From Bog-473 sp963836605 (lineage in GTDB: Bacteria > Actinomycetota > Acidimicrobiia > Acidimicrobiales > RAAP-2): a stretch of 64,000 nucleotides of DNA. The notes below the pieces were generated by a model. The model was not told the origin of the DNA. It saw only the letters and a program-made list of their open reading frames with translations, and searched no databases. Below are positions 51,724 through 61,534 of this stretch, one piece after another (position 1 is the stretch's first letter; each line of letters starts with the position of its first letter). The DNA is taken from positions 372,001 to 436,000 of the forward strand of contig CAWIKB010000009.1 of NCBI GenBank assembly GCA_963836605.1. Reading direction: 5' to 3'. The position numbers and the translations under genes were made by a program.

Positions 51724-54700
51724 ATGTCGATAGCTGCCCCCGAACGGGATGAGATCGAGATCGAGCTCGAAAAGGATACCGGCAGTGGCACGCCCACCTC
51801 GGATCCTTTGAGTCGGTGGTTTCTCGCCGTGTTCGGGGCTGGCTTCCTTGGTCTGACCTTCGCTCAGTCGTGGGGGCTCATAGAAGACGACTCAAAGCTC
51901 TCCCTGATCCTGTCCCCGCTCAGGGTCATGGCTTCGGCTCTGCACGTTTGGAACGAGCAGGTGTTCGGAGGAGTCGCTTCCCAGAATGGCCTGGTTTTTC
52001 CCATGGGCCCCTTCTTCGCTCTGACCCAGGCACTCCACGTACCGGCCTGGTGCGCCGAACGCGTGTGGCTGGCCCTACTTCTCACTGTTGGTCTTTGGGG
52101 CGTGGTGCGCTTGGCCGAGGCGCTGGGGATCGGGACGCGCGGGTCGCGTGTTATCGCCGGTTTGGCGTATTGCGCAACTCCCATCGTGGTGACCTGGGCG
52201 CAAGCGTCTGCCTTCCTGCTCGTGGTGGTACTCCTTCCGTGGGTCCTCATACCCCTTGTGCATGGCTCAAGAGAAGGATCACCCCGGCGGGCGGCCGCAC
52301 GTTCCGGCGTGGCCATTGCACTGATGGGCGCTGCGAACGCCGCCTTGACCCTTACCGTCTTGCCACTGGCTGTGATCTGGCTGTTGACCCGCAAGCCCGG
52401 CCCTGGCCGGCGAAGACTGCTGCTGTGGTGGCTCCTCGCGGCGGGAATGGCTTGTTTCTGGTGGGCCGTCTCGCTCAACTTGGCTGGCAAGTACGCGTTC
52501 AACTATTTGCCCTACACCGAGACCTCAGCCACCACTACCCAGACAACGTCAATCTTTGAGTCCCTCCGGGGTGCGTCCTCCTGGCTTGACTACCTCTCGC
52601 TAGATTCTCCCCTGTTACCCGGCGCATGGACCCTGGTCTCCTCGTCGATTGTAATTTTAGCGACTTCTGTTCTCACTGCTCTCGGATTGGTCGGCTTGTG
52701 CCGTCGTATTCCTGAACGGTTGTTTCTCGTTGCCTCGATGTCCTTCGGAGTGCTGGTCATCGCGGCAGGATTTTCTGGATCATTGGGAGCCCCGTTCTCC
52801 CTTGGGGTCCAACATCTATTGCAGACCGGGTTGGAACCGTTTCGCAATGTGAGCAAGTTTGCTCCAGATGTGGCGCTCCCGCTGGTCATGGGCCTTGCCT
52901 GGACACTTTCGTCGAACCCCTGGGGTGATGCCAAGCATGCGACTCAAGAAGCCGGGAAATGGGTCTCAAAGATCTCACCCGATGCCTCTTACTCACTAGC
53001 TGCCGTCAGAGTTCTCGCCGTAGCTGCGATTGTTCTCGCGGCCGCTCCATTCTGGCAGCAGAATCTCTATCAGTCCGGTGGAATCTCAGGCATACCTCGG
53101 TACTGGTCGCAAGCTGGTCAATGGCTTGACACTCATCAGGGAAACGAGAACGCCCTTCTCGTTCCCGGATCGAGTTTCGCCAGCTACACATGGGGATATA
53201 CCGGGGATCAACCGCTCCGCGTGGCGAGCGACACTTCCATTGAATGGAGGAACCTGATACCAGTCGGTTCGAATGGCTACATCCAGATGCTTTCGGCCGT
53301 TGAGTCGGTACTCGATAGCGGAACCACAGCGCCCGGACTCTCCGAGTACCTGTCTCGAGGAGGAATCAAGTACGTCGTTGAGCAAAATGATCTCAATTTG
53401 AAAATAACTGGGGCCCCGCCCCCGGCTCAGGTCCACCAGGTGCTTTCCGAGACCAATGGACTCAAGGAAGTGGCGTCCTTTGGACCAAAGCTCGCGCCCG
53501 CGCAGGTCGCATACGGGTCATTGCCCGTTTACGATTCTCCAGCGGATCTGCGCTTGCGGGCGGTGGAGATTTACGAGGTCAACCCCTCCCCCTCCATTGT
53601 GCAGTCGTACCCGGTATCCGACCCTGTTGTGGTCAGCGGAGGCGTGGGGTCTCTTTTGCCTTTGAGCAGTGAAGGCGTTGTTGACGGTCATGCCTCGGTG
53701 CTCTCGGGTGATTCCTTGGCGAGAGGAGCTTCGCTCGCCCGCAAAGCCACATTGGCAATCACCGATGGGAACCAGCGAAGAATCACCTCATTTGGATCCG
53801 TTCGTTTGAATACGTCCTATCTCCTCGCCGCGGGTCAGGAGTTGAGCAAACCGGTCGCTGGCGTGCCGTCAGGATTCACGGTTGTACCTGGCACGCAGCA
53901 TCAGACTGTGGAGTTACCGGTCGGCGCAGCATCGGTTGCAGCTTCCTCATTCGGTTCAACGCCGCTCCTGGAAGATCCGAGCGATGGCCCGTCGGCTGCC
54001 TTCGACGGCAACCCGACCACGGCGTGGGTGGCGAACGCGACCAATCGCTCGGTGGGCCAGTGGGTCTCGATCACGTTCAAACATCCGATCTCCTTGTCAA
54101 CGATTCGTGTGACCCCTTTGGTGGGAACGGGACGCCGGCAGCCAGCGATACGGAAGGTGACTATCTCCACTGATCGTGGTTCGGTTGTCCGAAATCTCCC
54201 TGCCACAAAGTCACCGGTACGCCTCCGCGTTCCTCATGGACCGAGTCGGTACCTTCGAATCACTATCGACTCGACCCGAGGTGGGTTTGCGATTCCGGTC
54301 CAGGGCCGGATTTTGTTGGGAGCGGGTATCACGAATGTAGCCATACCTGGCGTCTCGTACGCGCCCCAAATGCTGGTCCCGAACGACGAATCAGCGGCGT
54401 TCTCCGGACCGAGGCGCAACCCTCCGGTGGTCGTATTCGATAGGCCAATTGCCAATCCCAACATCTCCCTGGGTCAAAATCCCACCGATGATCCCTCGAT
54501 GGCTCGGGTATTTGAAACGCCAAAATCCATGGCGGCTGAGGTCTCCGGATTTGTCGTGCCGTCGCAAGGGGATGATCTTGAAAACCTTCTTACGCAATTG
54601 ACGCCCTCCTCTGGTTTCAGCGTGTCAGCAAGTTCATCGCTTGGGAACCTGCCTCGCTTCCGGCCCGAGAACCTGGTCGACGCATCAGCAGCACCTTGGA

Positions 54701-55956
54701 TTGCTGGAACAACAGACAGCAAACCGTCGATAGAGTTGAAGTGGAGTAACCCTCAGCACATCAATGCGATCTCATTGGGCCTCTCGCCACAGGCGTCTCG
54801 ACCGACCAAGATCTCGATCACCGACAGCGCGGGGTCAAGGTTGGTTCGACCCGTGCCGAAAAAGGGTGGAACCATCGCATTTCCCACCCTTGTCACGGAT
54901 TCACTGAAAATCCGCTTCATCGAGGTTGCCACCAAGCTCGGTGAATCTCCGAACTACGATGTAGGACTCCCTTTACCTGTCGGACTTCAGTCGATGACAC
55001 TGTCCGGCCTTCGTCAGATTGCGGCTCCCAATCCCGACGCACCTGTGGATCTGGCGTGTGGTCAGGGTCCGCCCGTTGTCATCGATGGGGTTGTGCTGCC
55101 TACCACGGTTGCCGGCAACGTGGGCGATCTCTTGGACTTCAAGCCGATGCTATTTTCCGCATGCTTACCGCCGGCGGGACTGAAACTGGGGGCCGGTAAG
55201 CACACCTTCGAACAGGGTTTCTCGCAAGCACCGTTCGAGATCACTTCAGTTCTGATGCACCACGTATCTTCCTCGCAGGCTCCCTCGGTTCCGAGGAAGA
55301 CGGAAGTGGAGAAGTGGAACAACGATTCTCGGAAGGTAGCGATCGGATCCGGACCCGCATCGTACCTAGTCGTTGCTCAGAACTACAACAACGGCTGGGT
55401 GGCAAAGTTGGGAAATCAGACGCTGCAGCCGATTCGTATCGACGGTTGGCAGCAAGGGTACGTCGTTCCGGCCGGTGCCGGAGGGACAGTGACATTGGTC
55501 ATGGCACCTGAGAATCTCTATCGAATCCTGCTCGTGCTTGGAGCGATGCTTCTGCTTGGTCTCGCGGTACTTGCGCTTGTGCCGTCGCGCAAGGCATCTC
55601 GAGATCCGACTGGCCCCAGACCATTACCTTCCTTCTGGGTCCTGCTTGTCGGAAGCTTGATCGTTCTTGGCCTCGTCGCTGGTCCACTGGCTCTTCTGGC
55701 CCTACCACTACTCCTCGTTGCCAAGCGCTGGGGATCCGGCGCCATGGCCGCCACGGCCTTCCTTGCTTTCGTCGGAGCGGGCGTAGCGGCGGCCTGGGAC
55801 CCGGCTCACCTCTTTTCGACCGGTGCAGGCGCATTTAGTGCTCAAGCGCAGGTTGCATCGGTGCTCGCGCTTGCAGCAGTTCTTGTCTCGGTTGTCGTGG
55901 ATCGAAGAGGATCGCGCAAGCGAGAAGCAATCAGTGCGAGTCAGAGCCAAAGTTAG
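51724..55956 (+). CDS. AftD-like arabinofuranosyltransferase (DUF3367), copy 1
   Basis: A 1410-residue membrane protein of the size of mycobacterial AftD. N-terminal GT-C part (about 1-430) contains LIEDDSKLSLILSPLRVMAS with the catalytic-type Asp pair and LHVWNEQVFGGVAS. The middle has two discoidin/CBM-like domains, AFDGNPTTAWVANA at about 760 and GNLPRFRPENLVD at about 977. The last 160 residues hold a sugar-binding segment (NNGWVAKLGNQTLQPIRI) and four to six helices. AftD adds alpha-1,3 or terminal arabinofuranose from decaprenyl-phosphoarabinose on the outer side of the membrane. ATG 51724 has AGGGGG seven bases upstream. Its gene is followed by a paralogue at 56071. Confidence 0.9.
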   Translation: MSIAAPERDEIEIELEKDTGSGTPTSDPLSRWFLAVFGAGFLGLTFAQSWGLIEDDSKLSLILSPLRVMASALHVWNEQVFGGVASQNGLVFPMGPFFALTQALHVPAWCAERVWLALLLTVGLWGVVRLAEALGIGTRGSRVIAGLAYCATPIVVTWAQASAFLLVVVLLPWVLIPLVHGSREGSPRRAAARSGVAIALMGAANAALTLTVLPLAVIWLLTRKPGPGRRRLLLWWLLAAGMACFWWAVSLNLAGKYAFNYLPYTETSATTTQTTSIFESLRGASSWLDYLSLDSPLLPGAWTLVSSSIVILATSVLTALGLVGLCRRIPERLFLVASMSFGVLVIAAGFSGSLGAPFSLGVQHLLQTGLEPFRNVSKFAPDVALPLVMGLAWTLSSNPWGDAKHATQEAGKWVSKISPDASYSLAAVRVLAVAAIVLAAAPFWQQNLYQSGGISGIPRYWSQAGQWLDTHQGNENALLVPGSSFASYTWGYTGDQPLRVASDTSIEWRNLIPVGSNGYIQMLSAVESVLDSGTTAPGLSEYLSRGGIKYVVEQNDLNLKITGAPPPAQVHQVLSETNGLKEVASFGPKLAPAQVAYGSLPVYDSPADLRLRAVEIYEVNPSPSIVQSYPVSDPVVVSGGVGSLLPLSSEGVVDGHASVLSGDSLARGASLARKATLAITDGNQRRITSFGSVRLNTSYLLAAGQELSKPVAGVPSGFTVVPGTQHQTVELPVGAASVAASSFGSTPLLEDPSDGPSAAFDGNPTTAWVANATNRSVGQWVSITFKHPISLSTIRVTPLVGTGRRQPAIRKVTISTDRGSVVRNLPATKSPVRLRVPHGPSRYLRITIDSTRGGFAIPVQGRILLGAGITNVAIPGVSYAPQMLVPNDESAAFSGPRRNPPVVVFDRPIANPNISLGQNPTDDPSMARVFETPKSMAAEVSGFVVPSQGDDLENLLTQLTPSSGFSVSASSSLGNLPRFRPENLVDASAAPWIAGTTDSKPSIELKWSNPQHINAISLGLSPQASRPTKISITDSAGSRLVRPVPKKGGTIAFPTLVTDSLKIRFIEVATKLGESPNYDVGLPLPVGLQSMTLSGLRQIAAPNPDAPVDLACGQGPPVVIDGVVLPTTVAGNVGDLLDFKPMLFSACLPPAGLKLGAGKHTFEQGFSQAPFEITSVLMHHVSSSQAPSVPRKTEVEKWNNDSRKVAIGSGPASYLVVAQNYNNGWVAKLGNQTLQPIRIDGWQQGYVVPAGAGGTVTLVMAPENLYRILLVLGAMLLLGLAVLALVPSRKASRDPTGPRPLPSFWVLLVGSLIVLGLVAGPLALLALPLLLVAKRWGSGAMAATAFLAFVGAGVAAAWDPAHLFSTGAGAFSAQAQVASVLALAAVLVSVVVDRRGSRKREAISASQSQS

Positions 55957-56070
55957 TTCGCCCGTCAGTTCGACCACGACCAGGGCGCTCGCCAGTTTCC
56001 GTTTGGCAGATGCCGGCCTTCTTCGCAAGAGTGAAGGAATTGAGGGCATGGGAATCTTCGAGGCCAGCGA

Positions 56071-59000
56071 GTGAATATCGGGTTTCGGGACCGTAACAGG
56101 GACGAGACGATTCTCGGGGAGTCTGTCGTATTGAAGTCACCCTGTCCCAACCCGCTCAATCGGTGGGTACTCGCACTTGTCGGGGTTGGTTTTCTGATCC
56201 TCTCGTTCGGACAATCGTGGGGACTCACTGAGGACGACACCAAGCTTCCACTAGTCCTGAAGCCGCTTGCCTTTATGGGGGCGGCGACCCACCTTTGGGA
56301 TCAGAGCGTGTACGGCGGTTCGGCCGCAACGTTCTCAGCTGGTTACCTCTTCCCCATGGGCCCCTATTTCGCGCTGACCCAGGCGCTCCACATACCGACG
56401 TGGTGTGCCGAACGTATCTGGTTGGCTTTGTTGCTCACCGTTGGATGCTGGGGTGTGGTGCGGCTGGCTGAGGCGCTAGGGATCGGCAACCGTTGGGCAC
56501 GGGTGTTAGCCGGTGTGGCGTATTGTGCCGCGCCCATCGTCGTCACTTGGACACCGGCGACCGGCGACCTGCTGGCCGTGGTCCTCCTCCCCTGGGTGGT
56601 GCAACCGCTCGTGGTGGGATCGAGGGGCGGGTCAGCCAGGCGAGCCGCGGCGCGCTCTGGGGTGGCGGTTGCGCTCATGGGTGGTGTGAACGCCTCGTTC
56701 GTCGTGGCCGTGTTGCCGATAGCGGCGATCTGGCTCTTGACGCGCGTTCCCGGTGCGCGTCGCCGTGCACTCATCGGTTGGTGGGTCGTTGCGGTGGGCC
56801 TGGCTTGCTTCTGGTGGTTGGTGCCGACCTTTTTCGCTGGCAAGTACGGCTTCGATTACCTTCCGTATACGGAGGCGGCGTCGCTGACTACGAGCACCGC
56901 TTCCGCCTTCGAGTCGTTGCGGGGCGCGTCGTCGTGGCTTGACTACTTCCATCTCGGCGACCCGACGATCCGGGGGGCTTGGATCATCGTCTCTCAGTCC
57001 ACCGTTATAGTAGGGACGGCCGTAGTGGTCGCTCTCGGGCTTGCCGGACTCTGTCGACGGATCCCAGAGAGACTGTTCCTCATTACGTCGTTGTCGTTGG
57101 GAGTCGTGCTCACTGCGGCCGGATACTCGGGACCCCTTGGCGGGCTCTTTTCCCATGGGATCCAGCAGTTGTTGCAGACCAGCCTGGCGCCGTTCCGCAA
57201 TGTCAGCAAAGTGTCACCCGACGTGGCTTTGCCCCTGAGCCTTGGCTTGGCCTGGACCGTGTCGGCTCCCACCTGGAAGCGAGCCAGATTCCGAATATCG
57301 AGCCGGCTACCGAGTGTTTCCGTCGCGCCGGTCGCCGTCTCGATTGTGGCGGTCGCAGCCGTCGTCATTGCGGCCACCCCCTTCTGGCAGGGAGACCTTT
57401 ATAAGGCCGGCGGGTTCAAGGCTATTCCGAATTATTGGACTCAAGCAGGCAAATGGCTCGATACCCACCAGGGACATGACAATGCTCTCCTTGTTCCGGG
57501 AGCAAGTTTTGGTGACTACACGTGGGGGGATCCAACTGACGAACCGCTTCAGGTGACATCGACTACCGCGATCGAGTGGAGGAATATCGTCCCGCTGGGT
57601 TCTGCCGGCTACGTCCAGATGCTCGATGCCACCGAGAAAGTGATTGACAACGGTACGACGACACCCGGACTGGCGCAGTACCTCTCGCGCGGAGGCGTGA
57701 AATATGTAATCGAACGCAATGACCTCGATCTGTCAGTGACTGGAGCACCGCCGCCGGCGCAGGTACACCAAGTACTCTCCGAGACCCAGGGCCTCACACG
57801 TGTGGCATCATTTGGGCCGTACCTCCAGGCTCGTCAGGTGCACGTTGGCTCCTTATCCGTATATGACACTTCAGCGGATCTACGCCTACGGCCAGTTGAG
57901 ATCTTTCGAGTGGACCTTCCCACGTCCGTTGTGCGGACGTATTCGGCGGCCAATCCCCTCATTGTCAGTGGTGACGCGGGATCGCTTCTGCCACTCTCCG
58001 GTGCAGGCATAGCGACGGGACGAGCGTCGGTACTCTCAGGAGATCCCAAGTCAGCTCGGAGCGCATTGGCGCCGGAGGCCACCTGGGCGATAACCGACGG
58101 TAATCAGCGGACTGACGAGACCTTTGGTCTTATCAGGCACAACACCTCGTACGTGCTCGATGCTGGTCAGAGTGTGGGCGGACAACCGACAAATATCCCT
58201 CGCGCCTACGTGGTCGTTCCCGATGCCAATCACGAGACTGTTGAGGATCCGGCAGGAGCCGCGTCGGTGAGCGCCTCGTCATACAGTTCATCATTGCTGC
58301 TCGATGCACCGGTTCAGGGTCCAGCTTCGGCGTTTGACGGTAACCCGAGCACGGCGTGGGTCGCGAACGCGGAAAATGGATCGAGGGGACAATGGGTGTC
58401 AATTACCTTCACCCGTCCAGTCTCCCTCTCCACCATTACTGTCACCCCTTTGGTGGGCTCGTCGCACCAGCCAACAGTTAAGTGGATTACCATTTCAACT
58501 GATCGTGGCTCGGTCCGCCGCTATCTTCCCCCAAACAAGAATCCCGTGCGGCTGAACATTCCCAATGGGAGCAGCCGCCACCTACGGATTACGATTGATG
58601 CGACCCGGGCGGCCACGAGTTCGTTGCGCGGAGGTTTTAACCTAGGTGCGGGTATTGCCGACATCGCCATTCCCGGAGTGTCTTACCAACTGCGGATGAA
58701 AGCACCCAACGATGAGGCGGCAGTGTTCGCCGGACCTAAGCGCAACGCCCCGGTAATTGTCTTTAGTAGGCCGGTCATCAACAACAACATTTCGCTTGGC
58801 TTGGCGAGCATCGACGATCCCAATATGGCGAGAATCTTCTCCCTACCCAAGGGCATGACAGCCAGTGTGTCGGGATACGCCGTGCCCAAGAACGGAACAC
58901 CACTCGAACGGCTCCTCAATGAGGTGGCGCCCCAGTCCTCAGGAACCCTCCGGGCGACGGCGAGTTCTTGGCTAGGGGGCCTTCCTCGCTTTCGACCCGA

Positions 59001-60351
59001 GAACCTCGTGGAAGATGCCTCATCGCCGTGGATCGCAGAAGTTGGTGACCGGGATCCATTTGTCGACCTGGCGTGGAAGCGGCCGACCACTGTCGGCTCG
59101 ATCCGGCTTGTCCTCACATCACAGGCTTCGCGGCCCACTGAGATATCCGTCACCAGCCCTGCCGGTTCCCGCCTGGACCTCAAAGTGCCGAAAAAAGGTG
59201 GTTTGATTACCTTCCAACCACTGACCACCACTGACCTCCACGTGGAGTTCGTCCATATCGCCCACACACGGACTGCTTCGCCTCTCGGTTTGATCGATGT
59301 GGCCGTGCCTGTCGGACTTCTGCAAATCACCATCCCGGCCCTCGATGCTCCACCGGCCACGGCGCCGAGCCGGGGCCAGGTTGTGAGCCTGCCCTGTGGA
59401 AAAGGTCCTCCTGTCGTGATCGACGGAAAGTCGTATCCAACTTCCGTGTCGGGCACCATAAACGATCTCATCGAACTCCAGCCCTTGAGTTACAGCGCAT
59501 GCGCACTTGTCGGTGTCGTGCCGTTGGTTGGCGGTACCCACACAATTTCTGCGGGTAATTCGCCGGCCCCATTCGAGATCACCACGATGGTCGTGCGGGC
59601 GGTGGTTCCTGTGGATTCGGCGACGGTCCCAGCGCCCCGCACCGCGAAAATCGAACACTGGAACGCCGACAACCGGACTATAACCATGAGCGCGGGTGCA
59701 CGAACGTACCTTGTCGTGTCCCAAAACTACAATGCTGGCTGGGTGGCCAAGCTCGGGAATCAGACACTTCAGCCGATACGTATAGACGGATGGCAGCAGG
59801 GCTATGTGGTCCCCGCCGGAAAAGCGGGCTCGGTGACAATGGTCATGGCGCCTGACGGTCTCTTCCGTCTCCTTCTAGGAGTCGGCGCCATATTCTTGGC
59901 CGGGTTGTTCGCGATGGCGCTTGTCCGGGATCGAAAGGTAACTGGTGGATCAGCTCCGGCAAGGGGTCTACCATCGGCCTGGATCCTATTGGCGGGCGCT
60001 CTCGTAGTCCTGGCACTGGTAGCAGGGCCGTTTGCGCTTGTGGCGGTACCGCTCGTGTTGATAGCGCGCCGGTGGGGTGCGGGTCTTATGGGCATCGTTG
60101 CTTTCGTTGCGTTCATCACTGCTGGAGCGCTCGCAGCGTGGCAGCCCGCAGCGCTCCGTGCCACAAGCGCTGGTGCATTTGGGCTGCCGGCACAGGCCTT
60201 TTCGGTGATAGCTTTCGCCGCTGTGCTTAGCGCACTGGTGGCGGAACGAGCATGGTGGAAGGCGCGAAGCGGGAAGGCACGACACGCGGCCCCGGTGCGA
60301 TCGAAAGGCATGGTGATTGGAGACCCTGAGGCCAGAATCTACAGACCGTGA
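56071..60351 (+). CDS. AftD-like arabinofuranosyltransferase (DUF3367), copy 2
   Basis: A 1426-residue paralogue of the preceding gene with the same domain order. GTG 56071 begins NIGFRDRNRDET. GLTEDDTKLPLVLKPLAFMG and THLWDQSVYGG mark the GT-C active site. Discoidin-like repeats start near 750 (AFDGNPSTAWVANA) and 970. The last part has helices and the same sugar-binding block. A 26-residue segment is identical in both copies (encoded at 55399-55476 and 59743-59820), as are many flanking residues. The two probably act on different acceptor arms. The gene ends 6 bases from the convergent FkbM gene. Confidence 0.9.
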   Translation: MNIGFRDRNRDETILGESVVLKSPCPNPLNRWVLALVGVGFLILSFGQSWGLTEDDTKLPLVLKPLAFMGAATHLWDQSVYGGSAATFSAGYLFPMGPYFALTQALHIPTWCAERIWLALLLTVGCWGVVRLAEALGIGNRWARVLAGVAYCAAPIVVTWTPATGDLLAVVLLPWVVQPLVVGSRGGSARRAAARSGVAVALMGGVNASFVVAVLPIAAIWLLTRVPGARRRALIGWWVVAVGLACFWWLVPTFFAGKYGFDYLPYTEAASLTTSTASAFESLRGASSWLDYFHLGDPTIRGAWIIVSQSTVIVGTAVVVALGLAGLCRRIPERLFLITSLSLGVVLTAAGYSGPLGGLFSHGIQQLLQTSLAPFRNVSKVSPDVALPLSLGLAWTVSAPTWKRARFRISSRLPSVSVAPVAVSIVAVAAVVIAATPFWQGDLYKAGGFKAIPNYWTQAGKWLDTHQGHDNALLVPGASFGDYTWGDPTDEPLQVTSTTAIEWRNIVPLGSAGYVQMLDATEKVIDNGTTTPGLAQYLSRGGVKYVIERNDLDLSVTGAPPPAQVHQVLSETQGLTRVASFGPYLQARQVHVGSLSVYDTSADLRLRPVEIFRVDLPTSVVRTYSAANPLIVSGDAGSLLPLSGAGIATGRASVLSGDPKSARSALAPEATWAITDGNQRTDETFGLIRHNTSYVLDAGQSVGGQPTNIPRAYVVVPDANHETVEDPAGAASVSASSYSSSLLLDAPVQGPASAFDGNPSTAWVANAENGSRGQWVSITFTRPVSLSTITVTPLVGSSHQPTVKWITISTDRGSVRRYLPPNKNPVRLNIPNGSSRHLRITIDATRAATSSLRGGFNLGAGIADIAIPGVSYQLRMKAPNDEAAVFAGPKRNAPVIVFSRPVINNNISLGLASIDDPNMARIFSLPKGMTASVSGYAVPKNGTPLERLLNEVAPQSSGTLRATASSWLGGLPRFRPENLVEDASSPWIAEVGDRDPFVDLAWKRPTTVGSIRLVLTSQASRPTEISVTSPAGSRLDLKVPKKGGLITFQPLTTTDLHVEFVHIAHTRTASPLGLIDVAVPVGLLQITIPALDAPPATAPSRGQVVSLPCGKGPPVVIDGKSYPTSVSGTINDLIELQPLSYSACALVGVVPLVGGTHTISAGNSPAPFEITTMVVRAVVPVDSATVPAPRTAKIEHWNADNRTITMSAGARTYLVVSQNYNAGWVAKLGNQTLQPIRIDGWQQGYVVPAGKAGSVTMVMAPDGLFRLLLGVGAIFLAGLFAMALVRDRKVTGGSAPARGLPSAWILLAGALVVLALVAGPFALVAVPLVLIARRWGAGLMGIVAFVAFITAGALAAWQPAALRATSAGAFGLPAQAFSVIAFAAVLSALVAERAWWKARSGKARHAAPVRSKGMVIGDPEARIYRP

Positions 60352-60357
60352 GACGCT

Positions 60358-61218
60358 CTAGGCTCCCACCCGGACAGCGGAGAAGATCCCCACTTCAGTA
60401 GGAGGTTGGGAAGGACTCTGGTGCGACACGGTAAACCCGGCTTCTTCAAGCCGTGAGAAAAGGCGAGAGCGAGCTTCGAGGTCAGAGCCGTGATATTCCC
60501 CTACGATGTTGTCAATCTGAGAAAGCGAATGATCGTCGGCTCCGAGAATGATCTGATACTCAGCCCCTTCGCAATCAAGTTTCATCACGTCCACATGTCC
60601 TCCGACGATTTCAAGGATTGTCCTTAGATCCGTGGACCACACAATCTCGCTGCCCTGACGGGGGTCGCTGGCGGTGTGAGAAAGTCCGGAGTGCTCCCCC
60701 GTGACGAGATACAACGGGCGACCACCCTCTCCTATGGCCAATGTAAGGGCGGTTACTCGATTTCCGAGACGATTTCGCTTGATATTTCGAAGAAGGCGAG
60801 AACTGGTCTCAAGACTCGGTTCGATAGCGAAAATACGCGCCATCGGGCAATGCTGAGAAAACCAGATGGTAGATACACCAATGTTGGCCCCTACATCGAG
60901 AACCGTGTGTGCCTCGCCGTATGAAATGTCAGGGTTTTCATAATCCCCGGATATGAACACTTCCACAATCTGAAAAATTTCATTCGCCCGGCAGAAGATT
61001 TGTTGACCGGAACGCAGCTTCAATCTGATCGGTAGATTTCCGATGATATTTGACTGATCCACTCCAGTCCGAAATTGGGCGTGCACCAGGGCCGCGACCG
61101 GCAGAACCCACCACCAATTCCGAATCTCTCGTCTGCCGTTCCAAATACCCGAAAACCGCGGCATTCCCAATGGTGTGGAGGCATGATCAGTGTCCCCAAC
61201 TGTCAGATTCTGATTCAT
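60358..61218 (-). CDS. FkbM family methyltransferase
   Basis: A 286-residue methyltransferase. The SAM-binding motif TVLDVGANIGVSTIWFSQH is at about 105-123, with the acidic IFAIEPSLETSSRLL at about 129 and MKLDCEGAEYQIILGA at about 218-233, all typical of FkbM. It probably O-methylates a sugar of the envelope polymer. ATG 61218. It is convergent with the second AftD-like gene (6 bases between), so no terminator fits there. Confidence 0.9.
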   Translation of the reverse strand: MNQNLTVGDTDHASTPLGMPRFSGIWNGRREIRNWWWVLPVAALVHAQFRTGVDQSNIIGNLPIRLKLRSGQQIFCRANEIFQIVEVFISGDYENPDISYGEAHTVLDVGANIGVSTIWFSQHCPMARIFAIEPSLETSSRLLRNIKRNRLGNRVTALTLAIGEGGRPLYLVTGEHSGLSHTASDPRQGSEIVWSTDLRTILEIVGGHVDVMKLDCEGAEYQIILGADDHSLSQIDNIVGEYHGSDLEARSRLFSRLEEAGFTVSHQSPSQPPTEVGIFSAVRVGA

Positions 61219-61534
61219 CCAGCCACATTAGATTCAAAATTGGTGGATTGCCCAAGCTGCGCGGATTCAAACGGTCAGTTAAGCGACCACAGCGAGACTT
61301 CATGATCGCGTCACGGGAGGGCGGTTCCAACAACCGTGTCGCGGCGTCGGATGTGTGAATCCCCCGTGCCCGGGCGCATCCGTCATGGATCCGGGAGACC
61401 AAAGTGATCTTTCATCGACCACGAAACTCCCCGCCAGCTCCTAGGAGGGGCCGGCGCGGAGATTCTGAGGATCGGGGCCGTCGGAATGAAAGCCGATACC
61501 GGTGGCACGAATGGTGGGTTGGAGGGCGCTCACT
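61219..61534. other. Intergenic region at the island's right edge
   Basis: About 315 bases without a supported gene. Its right half returns to high GC. A perfect 10-bp palindrome, CTCCTAGGAG, lies at 61438-61447. It presumably carries the FkbM promoter. No att site or tRNA seen. Confidence 0.45.
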
